A stretch of 5,766 bases of DNA from an uncultured Eubacteriales bacterium (GTDB taxonomy: Bacteria; Bacillota; Clostridia; UMGS1840): assembly GCA_900555525.1 (NCBI GenBank), contig USLP01000098.1, positions 1 to 5,766 on the forward strand, read 5' to 3'. Each line of letters begins with the position of its first letter. Position 1 is the stretch's first letter. The notes under the pieces are model-generated. The model worked only from the letters and a program-made list of their open reading frames with translations. It was not told the origin of the DNA and ran no database searches. A program made the position numbers and the translations under genes. Shown here in pieces: positions 1-5,707 of this stretch.

Positions 1-400
1 GTGTCTTTGACCATTCCATTATTTCCGTAAGTTCGTCCCAGTAGTCAACATCATTAAAGTCCATTTTTTCAACAGGCGCACCCGTAATAACAAGACCGTC
101 GAACTTTTCCGTTTTTACTTCGTCAAAGGTCTTGTAAAAATTTTCAAGATGTGCAGAAGAAGTATTTTTGGAAACGTAAGACTTCGTTTTTAAAAGCGTA
201 ATTTCAACCTGAAGAGGCGAGTTCCCGAGTAAACGCAGAATTTGTGTTTCGGTGATGATTTTTGTGGGCATTAGGTTTAGTATCGCAATTTTCAGCGGAC
301 GTATATCCTGACTGCACGCACGCTTTTCCGACATTACAAAGATGTTTTCTCCTTCGAGAGTTTTTCTCGCAGGGAGCGCGTTGGGTATTTTTATCGGCAT
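1..400 (-). CDS. metA: Homoserine O-acyltransferase, probably O-acetyltransferase (MetA/MetAA), N-terminal part
   Basis: This cytoplasmic enzyme acylates the hydroxyl of L-homoserine, the committed step of methionine synthesis. Only codons 1-133 are in the window; the gene continues beyond position 1. The translation matches the MetA family from residue 1: [17 protein letters not shown] (18-23), [12 protein letters not shown] (34-45), [15 protein letters not shown] (51-65), DGLVITGAP (101-109), FNDVDYW (115-121). The catalytic Cys (142 in E. coli numbering), His and Glu lie outside the window, so integrity of the active site cannot be judged. Alignment to E. coli MetA is ungapped over this stretch, and position 111 is Glu where E. 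coli has Gly. In this family Glu111 is linked to acetyl-CoA use and Gly111 to succinyl-CoA use, so I infer an acetyltransferase. The start at 400 is supported by GGGAGG (413-408) seven bases upstream. The gene is divergent from the glycosyltransferase at 684, with no evident functional link. Confidence 0.95.
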   Translation of the reverse strand, partial: MPIKIPNALPARKTLEGENIFVMSEKRACSQDIRPLKIAILNLMPTKIITETQILRLLGNSPLQVEITLLKTKSYVSKNTSSAHLENFYKTFDEVKTEKFDGLVITGAPVEKMDFNDVDYWDELTEIMEWSKT

Positions 401-407
401 TTTAAAA

Positions 408-413
408 CCTCCC
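408..413 (-). promoter_or_regulatory. Ribosome binding site of metA
   Basis: GGGAGG on the minus strand lies seven bases before the ATG at 400-398. It is a near-perfect Shine-Dalgarno sequence and fixes the metA start, in agreement with the family-typical MPI N-terminus. Confidence 0.9.
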
Positions 414-428
414 GTCCCATTTTCTTAT

Positions 429-457
429 ATTATACCACGTTATTTTTTTAAAGTCAA
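429..457 (-). promoter_or_regulatory. Sigma-A promoter of metA with extended -10
   Basis: On the minus strand, -35 TTGACT (457-452) and -10 TATAAT (434-429) are separated by 17 bp. A TG one base before the -10 (TGGTATAAT) makes it an extended -10 element. Transcription would begin near position 422, giving a leader of only about 22 nt that carries little more than the ribosome binding site. A leader this short cannot hold a SAM or T-box riboswitch, so any control of metA would have to act at the DNA level or on a more distant promoter. The start site is predicted, not measured. Confidence 0.8.
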
Positions 458-603
458 CATTTTTTTTGGGAAAAAATATGTAATTTTTATGTTTTTATAT
501 GCATATATTTTACTGATAATATGTAAAATGGTGTATAAATTTGCTTTTTTATGTATGTTGCATAAAAAACATATAACTTTTTACATTTTTTTTACAAAAA
601 CAC

Positions 604-631
604 TTGACAAAATAAAAAAAGATAGTATAAT
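604..631 (+). promoter_or_regulatory. Sigma-A promoter of the family 2 glycosyltransferase
   Basis: A consensus TTGACA (604-609) and a consensus TATAAT (626-631) are separated by 16 bp. Transcription would start near 638, giving a leader of about 46 nt. The leader contains an imperfect 15-nt tandem repeat (642-656 and 657-671, each GAC followed by an A-run and a G-rich end), the second copy of which overlaps the ribosome binding site GTGAGG (667-672). The site sits 11 bases before the ATG at 684, slightly farther than usual. Confidence 0.85.
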
Positions 632-683
632 ATAGAGCAGAGACAAAAAAAGAGCGGACTAAAAAAGTGAGGTATAAAAATAT

Positions 684-1931
684 ATGGAATTTATTAAATT
701 GATTAATTACACCGTATCCGCAGTATTTTTCATTTTTTATTTTTACCAGTTTATATACGTAGTTATTCCTTTTTTGGTTAAGGGCAGAAACGAAAAGCCC
801 TGTGTTTTACATAAGTATGCCGTTTTGATTTCGGCGCGTAACGAGTCGAAGGTTATATCTGCGCTTATCGAGAGCATACGTAACCAAAGTTATCCGAGCG
901 AGCTTGTGGACATTTTTGTCGTTGCCGATAACTGTACCGACAATACGGCGGAAATTGCACGCAATGCGGGTGCGGTTGTTTGGGAACGTTTTTCAAAAAC
1001 CGCTGTCGGCAAGGGCTATGCAATAGATTTTCTTTACAACAAAATTTTAGAGGAATACGGCAATGTACATGACGGATTTTTCATCTTTGATGCCGATAAT
1101 CTTCTTGACCCCAACTATATTTCGGAAATGAACAAAACCTTTTCGCAGGGATATAAAATCATTACAAGCTACAGAAATTCCAAAAACTATGACAGCAACT
1201 GGATTTCGGCAGGCTATGCGCTTTGGTTTTTGAGAGAATCTAAATTTTTGAATTATTCAAGAATGCTCTTGGGAACAAGCTGTGCCGTAGGCGGTACGGG
1301 ATTTTTGTTCCACAGAAGTATTATAGAGCAGACAGGCGGCTGGAAATTCTTCCTGCTTACCGAGGATATCGAGTTTACGGTACACAATGTCATAAACGGC
1401 GAAAAAATCGGCTACTGTGAAAATGCCGTTGTTTATGACGAACAACCCGAAAAATTCAGCCAGTCCTGGAAACAGCGCTTAAGATGGGCGAAAGGCTTTT
1501 TGCAGGTTTTCCAAAATTACGGTGCAGACCTTATAAAAAGCATTTTCAAAAGAAAAAGCTTCGCTTGCTACGATATGACAATGACGATTATTCCCGCTAT
1601 GTTTCTTACGGTTATTACGGGTATTATAAATATTGTATACGCATTTTACAGAGCGCTTTTGGGATTAAGCTTAGGCGGTATATTGATCCTGATTTTCCAG
1701 GCATTTATAAATATGTATCTCATTCTTTTTGTACTCGGAGTTATTACTACAATTACCGAATGGGATAAAATCAATTGCAGTACGGCTAAAAAACTCGGTT
1801 ATACATTCACATTCCCGATTTTCATTTTTACTTATATACCGATTACTATTGTAGCAATATTCAAAAATGTTAAATGGGAGCCGATTGACCATGTACGCTC
1901 AACTACAATCGAAGAAATGAAAAGAAATTAA
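684..1931 (+). CDS. Membrane-anchored family 2 glycosyltransferase (cellulose-synthase-like, EpsO-like)
   Basis: This is a 415-residue processive-type GT-A glycosyltransferase of the inner membrane. A hydrophobic segment (about 8-31) precedes a cytosolic catalytic domain. The domain shows ARNES (51-55, nucleotide-sugar binding), DNCTD (82-86), DADN (136-139, the DxD-like metal and UDP site), TED (226-228, catalytic base) and QRLRW (264-268, the Q/RxxRW motif of cellulose, chitin and hyaluronan synthases). Three or so further hydrophobic segments follow (about 300-325, 329-355, 373-394), then a charged tail containing KWEPIDH. This layout fits bacterial EpsO-like proteins of usual length, and all key residues are present. 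The sugar used and the product are unknown; a beta-linked exopolysaccharide or glycolipid is plausible. The gene has its own consensus promoter and is followed by a terminator-like hairpin, so it looks monocistronic or only partly coupled to the next gene. Base composition is close to that of metA. Confidence 0.92.
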   Translation: MEFIKLINYTVSAVFFIFYFYQFIYVVIPFLVKGRNEKPCVLHKYAVLISARNESKVISALIESIRNQSYPSELVDIFVVADNCTDNTAEIARNAGAVVWERFSKTAVGKGYAIDFLYNKILEEYGNVHDGFFIFDADNLLDPNYISEMNKTFSQGYKIITSYRNSKNYDSNWISAGYALWFLRESKFLNYSRMLLGTSCAVGGTGFLFHRSIIEQTGGWKFFLLTEDIEFTVHNVINGEKIGYCENAVVYDEQPEKFSQSWKQRLRWAKGFLQVFQNYGADLIKSIFKRKSFACYDMTMTIIPAMFLTVITGIINIVYAFYRALLGLSLGGILILIFQAFINMYLILFVLGVITTITEWDKINCSTAKKLGYTFTFPIFIFTYIPITIVAIFKNVKWEPIDHVRSTTIEEMKRN

Positions 1932-1936
1932 TATGG

Positions 1937-1969
1937 TGCGCAAGTCTTTGGCTTGCGCATTTTATTTTT
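1937..1969 (+). terminator. Intrinsic terminator or attenuator between the glycosyltransferase and PPTase genes
   Basis: A perfect 8-bp stem (TGCGCAAG 1937-1944, CTTGCGCA 1952-1959) with a 7-nt loop is followed directly by TTTTATTTTT (1960-1969). It begins six bases after the stop codon at 1929-1931. The form is that of a Rho-independent terminator for the upstream gene. It ends just two bases before the ribosome binding site of the next gene, so read-through RNA would carry the hairpin close to that site. Confidence 0.8.
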
Positions 1970-1970
1970 C

Positions 1971-1975
1971 GGAGG
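1971..1975 (+). promoter_or_regulatory. Ribosome binding site that sets the PPTase start
   Basis: GGAGG with a 5-base spacer precedes the ATG at 1981. An in-frame ATG at 1933 also exists, but it lies at the base of the terminator hairpin without a ribosome binding site, and its 16 extra residues do not belong to the family. The start at 1981 is therefore preferred. Confidence 0.9.
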
Positions 1976-1980
1976 TAAAA

Positions 1981-2523
1981 ATGCTGAAAATCTATGCCGT
2001 CGATATAGAAAACGGATTTGACGATACAACGCTTTCTCTTTTTTTGAATATATGCGAAAGCGAAAAGAAAAATCGCATTATAAATATGAAAAATAAACGT
2101 GCATCGGAGCTTTCGCTTGCCGCAAACGCCCTTGCGAAATTTGCAATTAAAAATACTTTCGGTATACCGATTAAGGAGCAGCTTTTTGTTGTCGGGCAAC
2201 ATGGTAAACCGTTTTTGAAAAATACGAATAATGTGTATTTTTCGATAAGCCATAGCGGAACAATGGCTGTTTGTGCCGTTTCCGACCGAATGGTAGGCGT
2301 AGATGTGCAAAAAATAACCGAATTTTCAAAAAAAACCGCAAATTTTATCGGTCTGCTGTCCGATTGCAAAACGGACGAGTTTTTTAAAACATGGACTCAA
2401 CTGGAAGCGTCTGCCAAAAGAACAGGCGAACCGCTTATTTCGTTTGTAAAATCGGTATCTGCCCCCACACCGCAAACATTTTCAATCAAATATAAAAATT
2501 ATTATATAAGCGTGTCTCGGTAA
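1981..2523 (+). CDS. Short Sfp-type 4'-phosphopantetheinyl transferase
   Basis: It should transfer the phosphopantetheine arm of coenzyme A to a serine of a carrier protein (acyl, peptidyl or aryl carrier), in the cytoplasm. Of 180 residues, recognisable motifs in order are KNKRASELSLAANAL (37-51), GKPFL (75-79), FSISHSG (87-93, with the CoA-contacting Ser-His), VGVDVQKI (105-112, with the magnesium-binding Asp108) and W138...E142...K146 in WTQLEASAK. Two departures from Sfp are visible: the second acidic residue (Glu109 of Sfp, GIDIE) is Gln110, and the Lys before the last catalytic Glu is Leu141. The segment between the GVD and W..E motifs is short, lacking the usual RFFSxxE stretch, and the C-terminal part is brief compared with a typical length above 200. 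The reading frame is intact. No carrier protein is encoded in the window. Expression must come from read-through of the hairpin at 1937-1969 or an internal promoter I could not identify. Family assignment is good; activity is less certain. Confidence 0.82.
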   Translation: MLKIYAVDIENGFDDTTLSLFLNICESEKKNRIINMKNKRASELSLAANALAKFAIKNTFGIPIKEQLFVVGQHGKPFLKNTNNVYFSISHSGTMAVCAVSDRMVGVDVQKITEFSKKTANFIGLLSDCKTDEFFKTWTQLEASAKRTGEPLISFVKSVSAPTPQTFSIKYKNYYISVSR

Positions 2524-2560
2524 TTTTTTTGCAAAAACTTAATTTTTATCTCAAAAACTA

Positions 2561-2589
2561 TTGATTTTTCATTTCACATATGCTATAAT
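2561..2589 (+). promoter_or_regulatory. Sigma-A promoter of the polysaccharide operon, extended -10
   Basis: In the 103-bp spacer after the PPTase gene, -35 TTGATT (2561-2566) and -10 TATAAT (2584-2589) are 17 bp apart, with TGC immediately before the -10 forming an extended element. Transcription would start near 2596, leaving a leader of about 31 nt with GGAGG (2616-2620) six bases before the ATG at 2627. The promoter separates the operon from the PPTase gene. No clear terminator is seen between 2524 and 2560. Confidence 0.82.
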
Positions 2590-2626
2590 AAATTTGTTGT
2601 AAAAGTTTATTTTACGGAGGACATAT

Positions 2627-3244
2627 ATGTATCGAAATATTTTCAAAAGACTGATTGACGTGGTCTTATCTTTCATCGGCATCATAGTCGTTTCGCCGAT
2701 TTATTTGGTTATTTCAATTTTAATAAAAATTGATTCCAAAGGTCCCGTATTGTTTAAACAGAAAAGATTTAAAAATGCCTCTGAATTTTTCTATATACTT
2801 AAATTTCGTACAATGAGGACTGATACTCCACACAATATGCCTACGCATCTTTTGGAAAATCCCGATATATACATAACTAAAGTGGGGAGCTTTTTACGAA
2901 AAACTTCTTTTGATGAGTTACCGCAGCTTTTTAATATTTTAAAAGGGGATATGTCAATTATAGGACCGAGACCCGCATTGTATAATCAAACCGATTTGAT
3001 TGCGGAACGTGAAAAATACGGAGCGAATTCTATTACCCCGGGCTTAACAGGCTGGGCTCAAATTAATGGACGGGATGAGCTTCCGATTGATATAAAAGCG
3101 AGATATGATGGAGAATATGCTGAAAAATTAAGTTTTTCTTTTGATTGCAAATGCTTTTTCGGTACAATAATAAAGGTGCTAAAGCATGATGGCGTTGTTG
3201 AAGGTAAAAATGAATCAAAAGAATCGACAAAAATTATATTATAA
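2627..3244 (+). CDS. Undecaprenyl-phosphate sugar phosphotransferase (small monotopic phosphoglycosyl transferase)
   Basis: This enzyme would start glycan assembly by transferring a sugar 1-phosphate from a UDP-sugar to undecaprenyl phosphate on the inner face of the membrane. The 205-residue protein matches the bacterial sugar transferase domain along its whole length and has the small PglC-like build without the extra N-terminal membrane domain of WcaJ/WbaP. Visible features are KRLIDVVLS (7-15), a re-entrant hydrophobic helix (about 12-34) with the Ser-Pro break at 23-24, GPVLFKQKR (39-47), KFRTMR (59-64), the catalytic Asp96-Glu97 dyad in TSFDELPQLFN (93-103), KGDMSIIGPRP (106-116) and PGLTGWAQINGRD (138-150). 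The sugar cannot be deduced; N-acetylhexosamines or their derivatives are common for this class. It leads the operon from the promoter at 2561-2589, with 21 bases separating it from the next gene. Sampled GC declines along this gene, from about 42% near the start to 27% near the end. Confidence 0.94.
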   Translation: MYRNIFKRLIDVVLSFIGIIVVSPIYLVISILIKIDSKGPVLFKQKRFKNASEFFYILKFRTMRTDTPHNMPTHLLENPDIYITKVGSFLRKTSFDELPQLFNILKGDMSIIGPRPALYNQTDLIAEREKYGANSITPGLTGWAQINGRDELPIDIKARYDGEYAEKLSFSFDCKCFFGTIIKVLKHDGVVEGKNESKESTKIIL

Positions 3245-3265
3245 AAATATTGAGGAAAATATATA

Positions 3266-4399
3266 ATGAAAATTATGGTTGTATCAAGCCATACTGAATC
3301 TTTAGTATGGTTTCGCTTTGATATGCTGAAAAAATTTCTTGCGGAAGGGCATACTGTCGTTGCGGTTGGAAATGAAAATTTAGAAAAGTGGAAAAATGAG
3401 TTTGAACGTTATGGTATAAAATATGATTCTATATATGTTTCAAGAAATTCTATAAATCCTTTTAATGATTTCCATACATTATGTTCAATATATAAAATTA
3501 TAAAATTGCATAAGCCCGATAAAATCTTTTTTTATCAAGCTAAAACTGTAATATATGGAAATATAGCTTCTCGTTTCTGCAAAATTAAAGATAACTATTC
3601 TTTAATTGCCGGATTAGGTTCAATTTTCAGAGATGATAATCTGAAAGCGAAAATTATAAAATTTATTATGGCTTTAGAATATAAGCTGGCTTTAAGCTTT
3701 TCAAAAAAAGTTATATTCCAAAATAATGATGACTTGAATGAGTTTGTAAAGCTTAAAATTATAAATCGTGAAAAAACAGCAATAGTTAATGGTTCGGGAG
3801 TGAATTTAGAACGATTTAAACCAATAGAAAATGCAAATGTTGTACCGACTTTTTTATTTATAGGGAGACTTATAAAAGATAAAGGTCTTATGGAATATTT
3901 GGAAGCTTGTAAAATGATAAAATCTGAATATCCTAATTCGCGATGTATGTTGATTGGTCCTTTTGATTCTAATCCATCTGCAATAAAACGTGAGGATTTG
4001 AATCCTTATATAGAAAATGGATTGATAGAATATTTTGGTGAACAAAAAGATGTTGTACCATATCTGAATCAATGTAATGTTTTTGTTCTTCCATCGTATC
4101 ACGAAGGAACGCCTAAATCTGTATTGGAAGCTATGGCATGTGGTAAAGCTATTATCACAACCAATGCTCCGGGGTGTCGTGAAACGGTTATTAACGGAAA
4201 GAATGGTTTTTTAATTCCAATCAAAAATTCTTGTAGTTTGGCGGAGACAATGAAAATGTTCTGTAATACGCCGCAACTTGCCAACAAAATGGGAAGAATA
4301 AGTCGAGAAATTGCTGAAAAAAAATATGATGTTAATTTTGTAAATAGTGAAATTCTAAAAATAATGGATTTAGGAGAGAGAAAAAATGAACTTGTATGA
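3266..4399 (+). CDS. Family 4 glycosyltransferase (GT-B fold)
   Basis: This is a 377-residue retaining GT-B glycosyltransferase that would add a sugar from a nucleotide donor to the lipid-linked acceptor made by the preceding enzyme, at the cytoplasmic face of the membrane. The N-terminal Rossmann half starts MKIMVVSSHTESLVWFR and contains SLIAGLGSIF (112-121), a stretch resembling the GLG motif of PglA/WbpH-type enzymes. The C-terminal donor-binding half has VNGSGVNLERF (174-184), FIGRLIKDKG (198-207) and the EX7E motif E280-E288 in EGTPKSVLEAMACGKAI. No signal peptide or membrane segment is visible; association with the membrane would be peripheral. The start has GAGGA (3252-3256) nine bases upstream. 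Its 3' end overlaps the next gene by 14 bases, showing a shared transcript. Donor and linkage are unknown. Base composition is very AT-rich (13/60 GC at 3481-3540), unlike the genes upstream of 2524. Confidence 0.92.
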   Translation: MKIMVVSSHTESLVWFRFDMLKKFLAEGHTVVAVGNENLEKWKNEFERYGIKYDSIYVSRNSINPFNDFHTLCSIYKIIKLHKPDKIFFYQAKTVIYGNIASRFCKIKDNYSLIAGLGSIFRDDNLKAKIIKFIMALEYKLALSFSKKVIFQNNDDLNEFVKLKIINREKTAIVNGSGVNLERFKPIENANVVPTFLFIGRLIKDKGLMEYLEACKMIKSEYPNSRCMLIGPFDSNPSAIKREDLNPYIENGLIEYFGEQKDVVPYLNQCNVFVLPSYHEGTPKSVLEAMACGKAIITTNAPGCRETVINGKNGFLIPIKNSCSLAETMKMFCNTPQLANKMGRISREIAEKKYDVNFVNSEILKIMDLGERKNELV

Positions 4400-5705
4400 A
4401 AAAATTTTGAACAAGGAAGAAAAGCTTTCTTTGGTGGGACTTGGTTATGTTGGAATGCCGATTGCGGTAGCTTTTGCCAAAAAAGTAAATGTTATTGGTT
4501 TTGATTTAAACAAAAAGAAGATAGATTTATATTTATCGGGAATTGATCCTACAAATGAGGTAGGAAATGAAGCGATAAAAAATTCAACTGTTGAATTTAC
4601 TGCTGATGAAACAAAATTGCGTGAGGCGAAGTTCCATATCGTTGCTGTTCCGACACCTGTAAACAATGATAAAACGCCGGATCTTACTCCTGTGGAAGGA
4701 GCAAGCAGAATTTTGGGCAGAAACCTTACTTCGGGATCAGTAGTTGTTTTTGAATCAACAGTTTATCCGGGGGTTACTGAAGAAATATGTGTCCCAATTT
4801 TAGAAAAAGAAAGTGGTTTAAAATGCGGTGTCGATTTTAAAATAGGATATTCTCCTGAAAGAATTAACCCCGGTGATAAGATACATCGTTTGGAAACTAT
4901 CAAAAAAATAGTTTCAGGAATGGATGAAGAAACGCTTGATACAGTAGCAAAAATATATGAATTGGTTGTTGAAGCAGGAGTACACAAAGCCGAATCCATA
5001 AAAGTAGCGGAAGCTGCAAAAGTTATAGAAAACAGTCAAAGAGATATAAATATAGCATTTATGAATGAATTATCAATAATTTTTAATAAAATGGGAATTG
5101 ATACTAAAGCTGTTTTGGAGGCAGCTGGGACAAAATGGAATTTTTTGAAATTTGCTCCGGGTTTAGTTGGTGGTCATTGCATAGGTGTTGATCCGTATTA
5201 TCTTACATATAAAGCAGAACAACTCGGCTATCACTCTCAAATTATTCTGTCAGGCAGAAGAATAAATGACGATATGGGAAAATATGTTGCTGAAAATGTT
5301 GTTAAAAAGCTTATTATGGCAGATATAAATGTGAAAAACGCTCGTGTTGCTTTGATGGGATTTACATTTAAAGAAGATTGTCCGGATACCAGAAATACAA
5401 AGGTTATTGATATCGTAAATGAACTAAAAGAATTTGGGATAACTCCGGTCATATATGATCCGATTGCAGATGCAGATGAGGCTTGGCATTTGTATGGCGT
5501 GAAATTTGCAAATAAATCGGAAATCAAAGATATGGATGCAGTTGTGTTTGCAGTTTCCCATAGTGAATTTAAGAATTACAGAATTGATGATGTTGATGCT
5601 TTATTCAAAAATGATAAAAATAATAAGAAAGTTCTTATAGACATTAAAGGAATTTTTGATAAAAAAGAATTAAGCAAATTAAATTATATATATTGGAGAC
5701 TTTAG
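4386..5705 (+). CDS. UDP-N-acetylhexosamine 6-dehydrogenase, TviB/WbpO type
   Basis: It should oxidise C6 of UDP-GlcNAc or UDP-GalNAc in two NAD-dependent steps to the matching uronic acid, a donor for acidic surface glycans. The 439 residues are full length for the family: the NAD-binding GLGYVGMP (18-25), AVPTPVNNDKTPD (87-99), FESTVYPGVTEE (122-133), GYSPERINPGD (154-164), the central helix KVIENSQRDINIAFMNELS (212-230), FAPGLVGGHCIGVDPYYL (256-273) with the catalytic Cys265, and the C-terminal UDP-binding domain with GFTFKEDCPDTRN (325-337). The ENSQRD and TKWNFLKFAPG segments resemble TviB and WbpO more than UDP-glucose dehydrogenases or WecC, whose helix differs. This sequence cannot separate UDP-GlcNAc from UDP-GalNAc as substrate. 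The gene overlaps the preceding one by 14 bases; AGGAG (4372-4376) lies nine bases before the ATG. It is followed after two bases by a probable epimerase gene, the usual partner. Confidence 0.93.
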   Translation: MNLYEKILNKEEKLSLVGLGYVGMPIAVAFAKKVNVIGFDLNKKKIDLYLSGIDPTNEVGNEAIKNSTVEFTADETKLREAKFHIVAVPTPVNNDKTPDLTPVEGASRILGRNLTSGSVVVFESTVYPGVTEEICVPILEKESGLKCGVDFKIGYSPERINPGDKIHRLETIKKIVSGMDEETLDTVAKIYELVVEAGVHKAESIKVAEAAKVIENSQRDINIAFMNELSIIFNKMGIDTKAVLEAAGTKWNFLKFAPGLVGGHCIGVDPYYLTYKAEQLGYHSQIILSGRRINDDMGKYVAENVVKKLIMADINVKNARVALMGFTFKEDCPDTRNTKVIDIVNELKEFGITPVIYDPIADADEAWHLYGVKFANKSEIKDMDAVVFAVSHSEFKNYRIDDVDALFKNDKNNKKVLIDIKGIFDKKELSKLNYIYWRL

Positions 5706-5707
5706 AA

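Larger units (their letters stand above)
401..683. other. Divergent AT-rich intergenic region with short inverted repeats
   Basis: This 283-bp spacer separates metA from the glycosyltransferase and contains a promoter for each. Between the promoters lie three perfect inverted repeats: a 12-bp palindrome centred on ATATGCATAT (496-507), a 7-bp repeat with a 9-nt loop (ATTTTAC 507-513, GTAAAAT 523-529), and a 9-bp repeat with a 7-nt loop (TTTTTTATG 545-553, CATAAAAAA 561-569). They are almost pure A/T. They could be operators or curved DNA, but arms of this kind also arise by chance in such sequence. I see no convincing gene or riboswitch here. Confidence 0.5.

Noticed and set aside
342..635. 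Plus-strand open frame of 97 codons
   Set aside because: Its 5' part is antisense to metA and the rest is the AT-rich spacer with both promoters. It has no ribosome binding site, and its composition (Phe, Ile, Lys, Tyr rich) simply reflects A/T-rich DNA.
401..683. SAM riboswitch, T-box or small RNA in the metA spacer
   Set aside because: The predicted metA leader is about 22 nt and the rest of the spacer is too A/T-rich to form the conserved stems; no riboswitch core motifs were recognised.
1484..1768. Plus-strand open frame of 94 codons inside the glycosyltransferase gene
   Set aside because: It is out of frame with the conserved protein, with a repetitive Tyr/Arg-rich translation typical of a shadow frame.
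1775..1805. Possible internal promoter for the PPTase (TTGCAG and TATACA)
   Set aside because: The spacer is 19 bp and both boxes deviate from consensus; this is not better than chance in such sequence.
1933..1980. Upstream in-frame ATG that would lengthen the PPTase by 16 residues
   Set aside because: The ATG sits at the terminator hairpin without a ribosome binding site, while GGAGG is ideally placed for the ATG at 1981 and the family N-terminus begins there.
1903..2369. Two overlapping minus-strand open frames (1903-2310 and 1992-2369) opposite the PPTase gene
   Set aside because: The plus strand encodes recognisable PPTase motifs throughout. The minus-strand translations show no family features, and no promoter or ribosome binding site was found for them.
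2525..2550. Palindromic A/T stretch after the PPTase gene as a terminator
   Set aside because: The arms are T-runs and A-runs around a single GC pair without a GC-rich stem, so a stable terminator hairpin is not expected.
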